In this document: one piece after another, positions 1-10,929 of the stretch
Numbering within the stretch: position 1 is the stretch's first letter
How the letters are laid out: each line of letters begins with the position of its first letter
Source of the DNA: Steinernema hermaphroditum
Lineage: Eukaryota; Nematoda; Chromadorea; Rhabditida; Steinernematidae
NCBI GenBank assembly: GCA_030435675.1
Contig: CM059622.1
Location: forward strand, 14,446,001 to 14,510,000
Direction: 5' to 3'
Length of the DNA stretch: 64,000 bases
Notes under the pieces: model-generated
The model's database searches: none
The model's input: only the letters and a program-made list of their open reading frames with translations
Told to the model about the DNA's origin: nothing
Translations under genes and position numbers: made by a program

Positions 1-40
1 CCTTGGTCACATTTATCTCGCTCTTGCTCAGTTTAAGGGT

Positions 41-400
41 GCATTTTTGGAAAAAGAGGCCAAATTCTGTATGATTCTCTTCTTCTTTGGATTTTTAACC
101 GCACTGTTTTCTGATCGCAACAGTTTTTTGGTTATTTGACGCCTAGCTGACCAGGGAATCTCATAAAGTTGTTCACTGACACCAGGGACGTGTTTGAAGA
201 ACGATACGAGCTTTACGATGATGATGACTTGGAAAAAAGTGCCAAATTCCGTATTATCCGTTCTTTAAATTTTTTGAGCTCCGGAATTCCTAATGTTGTC
301 CATTGCCACATGTGACATGTTTCAAGTACGATACAAGTTTTGCAATTATGGCAACTTTTAGAAATCCATGCGAAACTGTCACTGTGATCGAAAAACACAC
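41..400. repeat. Degenerate direct tandem repeat, about 185-base unit
   Basis: Bases 41-224 and 225-400 are two diverged copies in direct order. Both start with a 'ttggaaaaa..g.gccaaattc' block and end near a 'gatacgagctttacgat / gatacaagttttgcaatta' block. No coding sense was found in either. Confidence 0.5.
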
Positions 401-851
401 CTTGCGGAAAACTATTATCACACCCGAGTACTAAAGTAGCGGGAAAAGTAGGAGCGAAATATTGAGCAGAAAGAGATGTTGAATTCGAATATCACAACGA
501 GAAGGCACAAGCGACTCACAAAACGACAAAAAATCTCCAAGTAAAGGAAAACAGAGATTCACAACCAGTGTTTTCCGTGAATATTTAGTGATGACATCGA
601 CGCGATGTTCTGTTCGTTCGGTAACGTTCAACCTTTGCTCCCATGGGACAGTTTTCGAGCACTTTTGCGAAGTACAAAACCTGAGCAGTTAATCTGTTGA
701 CGTGTGGTCGTCTACTGCAATGATCGTTCATAAACGGCTGATGAAAGGTCATCGTTCAGGTCATTTTTGAAAGACTCATTTACGGCTGTATCAAGCCAAG
801 GCAGAATTGGACGGGTTCCGGATTCAGGTCAGATGTCTGAACATTCTGAAC

Positions 852-1095
852 AACATACTCGCCCAGCTCTGTTTTATAGTACAGAGTTGCAGTTCCAGAA
901 ATCATCATTCAGTACTTTTACAGAATATAGCCAAATGTGAGCATATTAGAAAAGGTAGATTGGCGACTACACGGCGTCAACAGATTTACTGCTCAGATTT
1001 TGTAGAGGGGGGTCACCAACATTATCAGATCACGATACTCGCTTCGTTTCATAGCACAGAGTTGCAGTTTCAGAAGTCGTCATTGCAATTATTCC
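852..1095. repeat. Two-copy direct repeat (about 80 bases)
   Basis: The stretches 852-930 and 1021-1095 share the order 'atactcgc', 'tatag.acagagttgcagtt.cagaa', then a CATT-rich tail. They are separated by unrelated sequence containing a short AT-rich run. No gene is visible in the surrounding 401-1784. Confidence 0.45.
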
Positions 1096-1784
1096 AATAA
1101 CAAGCCTTCGCCATAGGTTGCTATTGGAAAGGGGGTCCCCATTCAAGGAATTTTGAATTAGATCCCACTGATAACCTTGCGAAACTGCGCTTTTCCGCCT
1201 CTGGGAAGCGACTGGAAGCACGTGGAAAGCCTTGTCCGATTTCTGAAATACTAGATACAGCCTTAGACACAACCACTAAAGGACATCGTCGTTTTCTCAA
1301 AGCTCAACTACTGCAATATTTCATTTTTCTAAACGCGATGCGCGTAGTGGTTGCCTAGATATAAATATTTATGACATTAATACCCGGCGACCAAAAGGAA
1401 ATGTCGGAAAGCTCAGTTCGCGATTTTATTGTGGCTATAAACTATTATTTTCAAAAGAACGTTTAATAATTAAAAAAGCGACTCCGTCGTCCACGACCCT
1501 CCAGGGATACGCATATCTGCAGATGGGAAATGGGCAAACGTCTCGCCTAATTTGCGCGGATAATGAGTAGATCGGAAGATGGAGAATCAAAACACTGCCA
1601 CAAGGGTAAACAGCGCCGAGTTACCAAAATGTGACAAATAGAATAATATATAAGGAAACTCGATAGTGCAGATGAACGCCACCCTCCAGCATCGATCGGA
1701 AGGGTTTGCTACTCAAAAGCTGTAATTTTAGGCGTCCACACAACGAGCACATAAATAAGGAACCGTGTAATTTAAGAGGAGCAA

Positions 1785-1960
1785 GGGATAGGGATAGGGA
1801 TAGGGATAGGGATAGGGATAGGGATAGGGATAGGGATAGGGATAGCTCGATTGAACCCGGCCAAGCTTGGGAATAGGGATAGCTGGATTCAAATCGGCCT
1901 AGTTTAGGTATAGAGATAGCTCAGCATGACCATGGTTAGGGTTAGGGATAGCTCGACTCA
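1785..1960. repeat. GGGATA hexamer array with degenerate satellite-like tail
   Basis: About ten perfect head-to-tail GGGATA units run from 1785 to 1846. They pass into longer degenerate units (roughly 45-60 bases) that each begin GGGATAGCT and carry 'gattcaaatcggcc'-like text up to about 1970, including a short TTAGGGTTAGGG run. The nematode telomere repeat is TTAGGC, so this is an internal minisatellite and not a telomere. Confidence 0.85.
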
Positions 1961-1969
1961 ACTCGGCAG

Positions 1970-2604
1970 CGCTTAGCCTTGTGAATCATTGATTAAACCT
2001 CAAAACTATCAACTTCCTCATTGCTATTGTCTGAAGAAAAACTTCATCCCTCTTGCTCCGTGCAGCCACCACTCTTGCACAACACCAAAAACCACAATGC
2101 CTTTTTGTAGTAGCCGCCGGCATGGCATTAAAAACGAATAAAGCGAGCGTTGCAAGAACAGTTGTCCAAGTGGTCCTATCCGTGAGTGATGCGGACACTT
2201 CGCGAAGTGGGCGGAGGCACCGTTGATTGAGTGATGGCCGTCGCCATTCGCATTTTAATTGTCATCGCCATTAAGCAAAGGTAATAATGAGCCGAAAAAG
2301 CCCCAAAAGTACTTCTATTAAGTGCGTTCAAACTTTGGACAGCCGCTCGTTTATGGAATCCATTTGGCGTCACAAGCGCGAACGCGGAACAGTCTCAAAT
2401 ATGAGATCGCGATGCTTGAGTGTCGTCTTCTGTCGCAAAAACAGACAACACCCCCCAAAGCCCATTAGACATTCCGCTGGAGAAATGGATGAACGCCGCA
2501 ATAATATCGTCATCATACGACGCGGTTTAATCTTCGGATTGCCGGATGTCTCACGCCGAATGGTTCCTTCGGCCGGGCATTAATTGAAATTGATTGGCAT
2601 AGCT
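1970..2604. other. No supportable gene
   Basis: Short open frames occur on both strands, but none shows a recognisable domain, splice structure or start context. I see nothing else in it. Confidence 0.4.
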
Positions 2605-3070
2605 GTGGGTTAATTGTAATTTTGTTAGTAGGCACGGGTTTTTTATGCATTTGTCCCGAGAGATCGGATGTGAAAGGACAAGAAGCAATTGCACTATGGA
2701 GGGCATTTGGCAGAAAAAGAAGAGAGAGCGCTGTATCAACGTGCCGATCTGAAGAATTGTTGGTTCGTTTCTTTACGGCCATTTCCATCGTTGCGAGACC
2801 AAGAATCTGACCCAGCACAACAAAAAAGACGAAATTTCGCTGGATCTTATTCTTGCTCTTTACGAGTTTACGAATTCGAATTTAACTGTGACCTGGAACG
2901 GAGGATGGTCTCTGACCTGGAAGATCAGCAGACTATATGCTATCGTACTGTGTAGCCGTATAACTGTGTAGCCGATATGTAAACGAGCAATTCATCAATC
3001 AAATGATTCAATTGTATAATTAATTTTGGTGCCCGCACTTTACGATCAGAAGCCTACACGTGGGCATTTT
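2605..3070. repeat. Segmental duplicate, copy A (partner at 6067-6665)
   Basis: This stretch matches 6067-6665 in order and orientation. It begins with 'ggttaattgtaattttgtta', passes through 'tatgcatttgtc..gagagatcg', a block around 'acgaattcgaatt.aact', and ends 'acgatcagaagcc'. The copy at 6 kb carries an extra insert. The two copies flank collagen copy 1, so they may be part of the duplication that built the collagen array. No coding frame is conserved between them. Confidence 0.65.
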
Positions 3071-3089
3071 GATTGATGAGTGCTAAGAC

Positions 3090-3345
3090 CCGGCTCCAAA
3101 ATGGCCTGGAACTCCAGGGAGCCATAGTTCTAACGTCTTGCCAAGAAGCCAGCCACCACCGCCATCTCCAATCGCGCCGCTCCGAGAGGCCGATGATCCG
3201 CTACAATACCGAAGTCTGCGCCGTCAGCTGGATCATGGTTCCCAGTTCGCCTTGCTCCTCCGTCGTCTTCGCTGACGCTGCCCACGAATGCCACAGGAGA
3301 TGCTCCAAAACGCCGAAATCTGTGCTACCAGCCGTGTCAAGCTAG
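3090..3345. repeat. Dispersed repeat, family R2, copy 1
   Basis: The core 'aacgtcttgccaagaagcca' and the following 150 bases recur at 24050-24230 with scattered differences. The open frame through it is not preserved in the second copy, so I treat it as a dispersed repeat and not as a gene. Confidence 0.5.
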
Positions 3346-4689
3346 GGAATCCGTTCCGTTCGCTGTTCCTTTGCTGTCAGCAATGGATTCATCTCGGGTA
3401 TGGCTCGATGTAATATTGAAGATTCTACAAATAAATCGTAAATCGTAAATTTCCTTCGTCTACGCCACTTTCGAAATCAGCTCTTCGCCTCTCTGATGCC
3501 TAAAACAACGTGCATCCGAGGCGGTGGAAGAACTAGCACCGTTGTGATTCTACTGTGTATTGTAGAAGATCTTGTATTTGGTTGTGCTTGCGACAAGCGT
3601 TCTGTTGCAACTGATTGTCGACACCGTCTCTTGTTTTATCTCTAGGCGAACGCATTATTATATTGCACTTCACTAGTGCTTTGATCCACTTCGTCGCCTG
3701 GGATGAGTGATCACTGCAATCTCGCAGAGACCCAGACCCTATATGCGACAGAACTCGAGTTCTAGTGACTGTTTTTACGCCGAATTATTGTGTTGCAGGT
3801 TGTAGATTTACCGGGTGACGACAGCGGTTTAATATATAACAAAAAAACTCTATGACATTGCCTTTAGGTTGCTGGAAGTTGGCCGTCTTGTTTTGTTGGT
3901 TTTCCAGACACAATTATAACGCAGACAGCTGCGGATGAAATTATTTCTTCAAAGTGCTTATATGGCTCTGTACTTTTAACTTTAATGGCCATAATTGTAA
4001 TTGACATTCCGCGAAAGAAACCTTCTACTAGGTCGTTTCCTCAAACCGGCGCACCTGATAACTGCACCTGAAAATGGGAGCGGCGGAAATTCAGTAATAT
4101 GACGATCCCATCATTCTGTGACGGTCCTGACATGGTGGTGCAAAAAAGATGTTATGATTATGTGTCCTGTTGTCATTAAAAAACAATAGACATTTTGACG
4201 AGTTAAGGATTTAAGGAGCTTTTTAACGGATTGCACTAGACATTTCTGCGAGTTGCTTTCGGAAGAGCTCATAGATGAATGCCGGCAGCAAGCGATCAAC
4301 ATAAAACCTCTCATCACAATGAATGAGCAAATGAATGTGAGTGAACATCGTCATCAGAGACGTGACAAATCTGAACAGTGACGTCAACTTGAAGAGCGAT
4401 TTTAAACGGAGCAGCATATTCGATCACTTTTTTATCTGATCGAGATCGGATGACATGCAAATCAAGCAGAAGATCCGCTATAAAAACTGCGCTTCCGGTC
4501 GAGGTACTTAATATGGACGTCGTACTTCAACGCCTTAATCGTCAAGTGTAAACTTGAGGAGTTGGAGGAATTCAACAAAGCTATATCTTTATTGGAATCC
4601 TCTAAGTAAGTCCGTTCAACGAATTTTTCTGGGCGGCACATCAAAATTTATCCGTGATTAAAGAAACAGCTATCTCTGATCATCAAATG
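3346..4689. other. Gene-free stretch
   Basis: AT-rich sequence with only short unconvincing frames. No exon with good splice sites, no RNA gene and no clear repeat was found. Confidence 0.4.
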
Positions 4690-5016
4690 AGACGACGAAG
4701 TGAGTTCAAAGGGTTCAAGTTGCCTTCAGTCGGCAATCAATGCGGAAAAAAAGGAGTCGATGGTTTCTTTTCTCCTTTTTACAGCAAACGTTACTGTTCT
4801 ATACCTTGTTCCCTCTGCCACACATCCAAGGCCACTCGGAAAAGAAACGCGTAAACATCAACGAATGCCGAGAACACTCCCCATTCGGCTTCGTTAATAA
4901 TGTTTGTTCCACGTCCACGAACTCTTTTGCAGCCTTGAAAAACCAGTTTACCGATGCCGCGGACATTATAAAGGGGCCTGCAAGTGGACAGTTAGTCGAA
5001 GAAGACATTCTCCACC
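4690..5016 (+). promoter_or_regulatory. Upstream block and TATA box of collagen copy 1
   Basis: A TATAAA lies at 4967-4972, 45 bases before the collagen ATG. The 300 bases upstream are homologous to the same interval ahead of collagen copies 2 and 3. Shared words are 'gggttcaagttgcc' (4708), 'cggcaatcaatgcggaaaa' (4731) and 'cggaaaagaaacgcgtaaac' (4837), plus the 5' leader 'acagttagtcgaagaagac'. The retained block is the likely cis-regulatory module of the array. Confidence 0.75.
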
Positions 5017-5907
5017 ATGTTCGAAGAAAAGCTTCTCGTCGGTGTGGCGTCGGCCTGCTCCACGATGGCCATCGTGGCCTGCCTCCTCGTGATCCCCTCG
5101 CTCTACTCCACCATCAGCGAGATGCACGACGAGGTACTGGACGGCGTTCAGCTGTTCCGCGTGGAGACCGACAGCGCTTGGACCAACATGATGGACATCC
5201 AACTCTCCGTCACTCCCCCCGCCCAGCCCCGCGAGAACCCCTTCAACAGCATCTTCCGTCAGAAGCGCCAAAACTTCAACGGACTCCCCGCCTGGTGCCA
5301 GTGCGAGCCTCCCAAGGTCACGTGTCCGCCCGGTCCTCCCGGACCTCCTGGTCAGCCCGGACAGGACGGACCTCCCGGCGCCCCTGGACCTCGTGGTGAG
5401 GACAACGTCGCCACCTACGCCCCAGCCACCTGCAAACCCCAGAAGGAAGAGTGCATTAAGTGCAATGCTGGCCCTCCTGGACCCCAGGGACCCGATGGAC
5501 CCGCTGGCCCTGCCGGTCCCGACGGCCGCCCCGGAATCTCTGGCGCCCCTGGACAGAGCGGACGCCCTGGACCTGCTGGACCGGCCGGAGATGCTGGAGC
5601 TCCCGGAGCCCCTGGACGAAACGGTCAGCCTGGTCCCCCTGGTCAGGACGGAAAGCGCGGCAGAGGAAGACCTGGACGCGCCGGACCCCGTGGAGCTCCC
5701 GGACCCGCTGGCGGCCCCGGTGGCCGTGGACAGAACGGCACCCCTGGACCTGCTGGACCCAACGGACCCGCTGGTCCTGCTGGAAACCCTGGCGCCCCTG
5801 GAGCCGACGGACACCCCGGAGGACCTGGTGGCCCCGGAATCCCTGGCCACGACGCTGCCTACTGCCCGTGCCCTGCTCGCTCGGCTGTCTTCGTCCACCG
5901 CCAGTAA
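5017..5907 (+). CDS. Cuticle collagen, array copy 1
   Basis: A 296-residue single-exon nematode cuticle collagen, a structural component secreted by the hypodermis. Residues 1-60 form the nematode cuticle collagen N-terminal domain with a single membrane anchor (about residues 12-31). The subtilisin-type processing site RQKR follows near residue 86. A first short Gly-X-Y block is framed by WCQC and a Cys, then a non-helical Cys-rich spacer ([11 protein letters not shown]), then a long Gly-X-Y domain with one interruption at GKRGRGRPG. The C-terminus is YCPCPARS plus a short tail. The start is the only ATG consistent with the family N-terminus. An AATAAA lies at 5949, 42 bases past the stop. 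Codons are strongly GC-ending, unlike the AT-rich flanks, which suggests high expression. The family is certain. The individual col number cannot be assigned. Confidence 0.97.
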   Translation: MFEEKLLVGVASACSTMAIVACLLVIPSLYSTISEMHDEVLDGVQLFRVETDSAWTNMMDIQLSVTPPAQPRENPFNSIFRQKRQNFNGLPAWCQCEPPKVTCPPGPPGPPGQPGQDGPPGAPGPRGEDNVATYAPATCKPQKEECIKCNAGPPGPQGPDGPAGPAGPDGRPGISGAPGQSGRPGPAGPAGDAGAPGAPGRNGQPGPPGQDGKRGRGRPGRAGPRGAPGPAGGPGGRGQNGTPGPAGPNGPAGPAGNPGAPGADGHPGGPGGPGIPGHDAAYCPCPARSAVFVHRQ

Positions 5908-6066
5908 TTTCACCGTTCTTCTATTCGTCTTCTCATCTAAGTGGTGAAAATAAAAAGATCAGCATTCATTTCATGTCCGACTCAAAGATATACAGGGGTT
6001 TGTAACGGCAGTGAATATTGTATTCGATGAACAAACGAAGCAACATTTTCTAGGGTACAGAAGGCT

Positions 6067-6665
6067 ATTGGTTAATTGTAATTTTGTTAGTATTTACAGC
6101 TTTTATGCATTTGTCTTGAGAGATCGAATGTGAAAAGGACAAGGAGCAATTGTAGTATGGAGGTTATTGAGCCAAGATTTGACAGAAAAAGAAGAACTTT
6201 CCGATCTGATACCTTGTATGGTCGATTCATTCCTAAACGCTTCGCGGAAAGGATCATTTCTATCGTTGTGAGACCAAGGGTCAGACCGAAATCGATGAAA
6301 TTTCAGTGGAAAATTCAGATGCTAGTTCGCTGTTTTTATTGCACTGCGTTTTATTTTTGGTCTCACAACGACGGAATTGATCGTCCTATCACAGCATTGG
6401 AAAATAGGTCGACTATAGCGATACGGTTACTTTACTTTTACGAATTCGAATTGAACTCTGAACAGAGGGTGGCCTCTTATGCGGCAGATCATCGGTGAAG
6501 ATAATGCAGAATGTGAGCCGTATAGCCGATGCGCAAACAAGCAACTTATCAAGAAAAAAAAATTCAAGGAGTTAATTAATTTTAGTGGCCACAATCCACG
6601 ATCAGAAGCCAATTTAGTGCGCTTGTCCAAAGCAAAAAAGCGCTACACGTACATTGACAGCCATG
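6067..6665. repeat. Segmental duplicate, copy B (partner at 2605-3070)
   Basis: Homologous to 2605-3070 in the same orientation, with a roughly 130-base stretch near 6320-6450 that is absent or unalignable in copy A. The open frame 6130-6498 is not conserved in copy A and is not called. Confidence 0.6.
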
Positions 6666-7029
6666 GAAATGATAGCGTCACTTAGGTAACGCTTCAATCG
6701 CCCATTAACCCTGGGGTTATAATAGATGCGCCTAAAACACGTGGCATAAAACCAACTCTAACCTACTAGGAGTGATGCGATGCGATGCGTTGCCCGTAAA
6801 AAATCAGACGTATCCGCAACAAACTGACAAGTCCACAGACGAAGAAAAGACATGTTGATGAGTTAAGAATTGGTTTCAGTTCAACGTCACACATCGATTG
6901 AATCGTGAACATGAGGTCTTGTGCGAAAGAATTTAACAATTTCGTTCAACTTTCCTGCTTGAGCTACCTATTGTTGGAATACTCAGGTTTACGAGTTTTT
7001 TACGAGTTACGAGTTTATTTCGTGAATCA
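6666..7029. other. Gene-free stretch between collagen copies 1 and 2
   Basis: No convincing exon or repeat beyond a short 'gatgcgatgcgatgcg' run near 6774. Confidence 0.4.
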
Positions 7030-7515
7030 AAGGCTTGCGCCTTGCACGACACCGAATAACAGACAAACAGAGGATGTCTCGTTTTAGCCGGCTTCATCCC
7101 TGGCGTGGCGCTTATGGCGAACCGGTCGGAGACGGCGCGCATCACGGGGCATGTGGGAGACGGCAAAACTTCGGAAATGGTAGTAGAACTTCTTCTTCTC
7201 GGGGCGTTTGCGGCACAGAGGAGGCTTTTGAGCTCGCATCTTCTTCGGAGAGATGAGTTCGTGGTCCGGGAATTGCGTCTTCGGTGGTCCTCAGAGCGTC
7301 GGCGACCTTCAGGGTGACATCTCACGCAGCCGGATTCTTGACGTCGGACATCATGTTGTCAGCGGTGGTGGGACTACGGCTTCCGGGTGTCCCAATTCCC
7401 TCTGGAAGCCGGAAAACTCACAACTACCACAGGGTTTACCATCAGACCAACCGGACAATCGGAGAGCGACCGGGGGGACCGACCGCTCGCCACCGCGACA
7501 AGAGTGAGACTCCTC
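7030..7515 (-). repeat. Dispersed repeat, family R1, copy 1
   Basis: Reading this stretch on the minus strand gives a segment that also occurs at 22630-23115. Part of the match is in direct order ('cttccgggtgtcccaattcc', then 'tctggaagccgga'), and the part around 'gtcgtgcaaggcg..tttgattc.cgaaataaa' is in opposite order. The arrangement suggests rearranged copies of an element whose one end carries an AATAAA. No intact protein is shared by the copies. Confidence 0.45.
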
Positions 7516-7540
7516 ATGGCACAGACAATAAGCAATCAAG

Positions 7541-7856
7541 TGAGTTTAAAGGGTTCAAGTTGCCCTTACTCGGCAATCAATGCGGAAAAGGAAGTCGATG
7601 GTTTCTTTTCTCCCTTTTTTTGTTCCGTCTACCGTTCATCGAAGGCCACTCGGAAAAGAAGCGCGTAAACATCAGCGAATGGGGAAAACACTCCATCGGT
7701 TACCAATTTCGCGTATTTAGCCATTCGGTTTCGTTAATAATGTTTGTTCCAGACCCACAAACGCTTTTGCAGCCTTGAAAAACCAGTTTACCCATGTCGC
7801 GAACGCTATAAAAGTGTCTGTAAGTGGACAGTTAGTCGAAGAAGACATTCTCCAGC
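7541..7856 (+). promoter_or_regulatory. Upstream block and TATA box of collagen copy 2
   Basis: TATAAA at 7807-7812, 45 bases before the ATG. The block repeats the words listed for copy 1 ('gggttcaagttgcc' at 7550, 'cggcaatcaatgcggaaaa' at 7571, 'cggaaaagaagcgcgtaaac' at 7651). Copies 2 and 3 share an extra segment ('caccaatttcgcgt'-like, near 7700) that is missing from copy 1. Confidence 0.75.
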
Positions 7857-8747
7857 ATGTTCGAAGAGAAGCTTCTCGTCGGTGTGGCGTCGGCCTGCTC
7901 CACGATGGCCATCGTGGCCTGCCTCTTCGTGATCCCCTCGCTCTACTCCACCATCAACGAGATGCACGACGAGGTGATCGACGGCGTGCAGGTGTTCCGC
8001 GTGGAGACCGACAGCGCATGGACCCACATGCTGGACATCCAACTCTCCGTCACTCCCCCCACCAAGCCCCGCGAGAACCCCTTCAACAGCATCTTCCGCC
8101 AGAAGCGTCAGAACTTCAACGGACTCCCCGCTTGGTGCCAGTGCGAGCCCGTCAAGCCAAGGTGCCCGCCCGGTCCGCCCGGTCCCCCTGGCCAGCCCGG
8201 ACAGGACGGATCTCCTGGCGCCCCCGGACCTCGTGGTGAAGACAATTTCGCCACCTACGCCCCGGTCACCTGCAAACCCCAGAAGGAAGAGTGCATTAAG
8301 TGCAAAGCTGGCCCTCCTGGACCCCAGGGACCCGATGGACCCGCTGGCCCTGCCGGTCCCGACGGCCGCCCCGGAATCTCTGGCGCCCCTGGACAGAGCG
8401 GACGCCCTGGACCTGCTGGACCGGCCGGAGATGCTGGAGCTCCCGGAGCCCCTGGACGAAACGGTCAGCCTGGTCCCCCTGGTCAGGACGGAAAGCGCGG
8501 CAGAGGAAGACCTGGACGCGCCGGACCCCGTGGAGCTCCCGGACCCGCTGGCGGCCCCGGTGGCCGTGGACAGAACGGCACCCCTGGACCTGCTGGACCC
8601 AAGGGACCCGCTGGTCCCGCTGGAAACCCTGGCGCCCCTGGAGCCAACGGACACCCCGGAGGACCTGGTGGCCCCGGAATCCCTGGCCACGACGCTGCCT
8701 ACTGCCCGTGCCCTGCTCGCTCGGCTGTCTTCGTCCACCGCCAGTAA
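7857..8747 (+). CDS. Cuticle collagen, array copy 2
   Basis: A 296-residue cuticle collagen with the same layout as copy 1: membrane-anchored N-domain, RQKR cleavage site, Cys-framed short Gly-X-Y block, [11 protein letters not shown] spacer, long Gly-X-Y domain with the GKRGRGRPG break, and YCPCPARS end. The 3' half (about 8280-8747) is almost base-for-base identical to copy 1, including synonymous sites. The 5' half differs at many positions, which suggests gene conversion limited to the triple-helical part. AATAAA at 8789. The 3' flank (8750-8910) is also shared with copy 3. Confidence 0.97.
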   Translation: MFEEKLLVGVASACSTMAIVACLFVIPSLYSTINEMHDEVIDGVQVFRVETDSAWTHMLDIQLSVTPPTKPRENPFNSIFRQKRQNFNGLPAWCQCEPVKPRCPPGPPGPPGQPGQDGSPGAPGPRGEDNFATYAPVTCKPQKEECIKCKAGPPGPQGPDGPAGPAGPDGRPGISGAPGQSGRPGPAGPAGDAGAPGAPGRNGQPGPPGQDGKRGRGRPGRAGPRGAPGPAGGPGGRGQNGTPGPAGPKGPAGPAGNPGAPGANGHPGGPGGPGIPGHDAAYCPCPARSAVFVHRQ

Positions 8748-8799
8748 TTTCATCGTTCTTCTTTTCATCTTCCCCTCTAAATGGCGAAAATAAAAAGAT

Positions 8800-9458
8800 C
8801 AGCATTCATTTCATGTCCGACTCAAAGATATATAAGGGTTTGGAACGGCACTGAATATTTTACTGAAATTTCATTCGAATGAACAAAGCAGATAGCATTT
8901 TCTAGGGGATAGTCAATGCCAAACAACATATAAAAAATTCAGTTCAAACTGCGTTTCCCTCAGCTAGGATACAAGCACGAATCCTCTTCCAAATCCTTCT
9001 TGCACGTTTTCTTGTTTCCGACGTTTCCGACAACGTTCCTTGCGCATAACCTTTTGTCCGTAGTTGGCGGTTATTATGGGTGTTCTTGGCTGGTTCAACA
9101 GTGAATAACCCCTCGTCACGTCGCTACCTCCGGATAGAGCTTCTTTGTCGCATCGAAGCGAGCGCACACTGATGGGATAGCCGTCTTTAACCCCAACACC
9201 TGGGCCGAAAAAGTAAGAGAAGCAGCGACAGCGGTGATCTACGGTTCCGCGTTGTGTATTATGAGATTTCTTGCTTGATGAATGCCATTGAGTCAGGAGT
9301 AAATGAAACAAAATCTTCTTTATAATCGTTAATTTGTGTTCGTATACCCAAAGATGAAGAATCATCTTCACCAATCTTCTTCTGGCTTCGATGTATCAGA
9401 GTGCAAGACGGTGTCGTCGAACCAGTGGGCGCAGTCATCAGAAAAGCTGAGTCCGGTA
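8800..9458. other. 3' flank of collagen copy 2; no further gene
   Basis: The first 110 bases match the 3' flank of copy 3 closely (for example 'gaatgaacaaagcagatagc'). Beyond about 8915 I see no supported gene. A long frame on the minus strand (8964-9374) has no recognisable features. Confidence 0.45.
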
Positions 9459-9966
9459 GATGCAGCGGCTGTATACAAGAATTGTGCACATAATTCAATC
9501 CGTGTGCACATAATTAATTTCGTAAAAAGGTAAAGTTTGGATTTAGACTGCGGCCGGACCGCAGAAGAGCTCTGTATTCATTTTTTTGGAACGGGTTAAC
9601 ATCCAGGCTTCGCTTAGGCAAACCTCGACTTGGCTTAGGCTCCGGCTTAGGACCACGCCTATGGATTTATCAAGACTACAGGGCTCGCCCTTCGGGCTCG
9701 CTTAAACATCATAGGCATAGTCCTAAGCCGGAGCCTAAGCCAAGCCGGGGTTTGCCTAAGCGAAGCCTAGAAGCAAGAACATCCTAAATTTACTTTCTAG
9801 CGAAGCGTAAAAACAAGAAAATCCTAACTTTACCTGTTTACGAAAATTAATTATGTGCACACGAAGTCCGTTATGTGCACACGGATTGAATTATGTGCAC
9901 ACGAAATTAATTATGTGCACAATTCTGATAATTATGTGCACAATTCTTGTATACAGCCGATGCAGC
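9459..9966. mobile_element. Complete inverted-repeat MITE with 8-base target duplication
   Basis: The element runs 9467-9958 and is flanked on both sides by GATGCAGC (9459-9466 and 9959-9966). Its terminal inverted repeats begin GGCTGTATACAAGAATTGTG and carry several TTATGTGCACA sub-repeats, more at the right end than at the left. Inside is a second pair of inverted arms of about 60 bases (about 9604-9662 and 9706-9766, rich in CTTAGGC/GCCTAAG) around a 45-base loop. It has no coding capacity. An 8-base duplication fits a hAT-type transposase acting in trans. A 9-base reading, GATGCAGCG, cannot be excluded. Confidence 0.85.
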
Positions 9967-10590
9967 GATACTTTGGCTTTTAGTGGCGGTGCCGGTGGTC
10001 CAGTGATGGTGACGGCTTCCTTTGTCGCAACAAACGAGTTAGCAAACTCTTTGGGTCCTTATTTCTTTTGCTCTTCTATGAATTGATATGCACTGCAGTG
10101 CTATCTGTTCGTTGTCTGGTAGTACGTCAGCGAGAAACGCGTCCAACACGACTGTAAGATCAATTTACATTGCCATGGAGTCTCCACACTTTTCGAACTG
10201 AAACGAACGAACTGAAGCTGTAGAGGTTCAACTTAACGTGCCAGTTCGAAGCTTCCTAGTCTACGACTTGGTCTCGCCACGATGTGCCACCAGTTGGATA
10301 GAGCGCAAGTATCATAACGTAATCGCTGGCATTCTTCTTGCATTATCCCAGAGCGTCCGAGTACTAGAACAGCTTCGGCCTGATGGAGCGCGAGAAGAGC
10401 GGTAGAGAGGCTGCGGTGCACCACAGCAAACGAAGTGAGGTCCCACTTTTTGGGGAACAAGCAGTGATAAACAGCATATCAAAAGTTCAGTTACAACTGC
10501 GATCCGCTGGTTAGATACAGGCGATTTACACTGTTTAATGTGCCTCTGTCAGTGATTAAGAAGTCAATTTCTGAGAACTACCTCTGACGA
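9967..10590. other. Gene-free stretch before collagen copy 3
   Basis: Part (10465-10530) resembles the sequence after collagen copy 2 near 8925-8970, with a shared 'aaagttcagtt.caactgcg' core. This is consistent with the duplication unit of the array. No gene is supported. Confidence 0.4.
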
Positions 10591-10929
10591 GGTGAGTCCA
10601 AAGGGTTCAAGTTGCCTTCACTCGGCAATCAATGCGGAAAAGGGAGTGGATGATTTCTTTTCTCCTTTTTACAACAATCGTTGTTGTTTATACCATGTTC
10701 CGTCTGCAATCACATCCAAGGCCATTCGGAAAAGAAACGCGTAAACATCAGCGAAAACACTCCATCAGTTACCAATTTCGCGTTACTTCTCATTCGGTTT
10801 CATTGATATTGTTTGTTCCAGACCCACGAACGCTTTTGCAACCTTGAAAAACCAGTCTGTCATCCCATATCGCAGACACTATATAAGTGTCTGTAAGTGA
10901 ACAGTTAGTCGAAGAAGACATTCTCCAGC
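10591..10929 (+). promoter_or_regulatory. Upstream block and TATA box of collagen copy 3
   Basis: TATATAAG at 10880-10887, with the same leader 'acagttagtcgaagaagac' before the ATG. The three conserved words seen ahead of copies 1 and 2 are present near 10600, 10620 and 10725. Confidence 0.75.

Noticed and set aside
1785..1850. Telomere or internal telomeric sequence
   Set aside because: The unit is GGGATA. Nematode telomeres are TTAGGC, and only a few TTAGGG-like units occur nearby.
4966..5913. Long open frames antisense and in the other + frames over the collagens (also at 7806-8793 and 10879-11869)
   Set aside because: They are by-products of the GC-rich Gly-Pro codon pattern. Ser/Gly- or Leu/Pro-rich composition repeats in all three copies with no domain, and the collagen frame explains the conservation.
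9459..9966. CRISPR-like array because of repeated TTATGTGCACA words
   Set aside because: The words are irregularly spaced, palindromic and confined to the ends of an inverted-repeat element in a eukaryotic genome.
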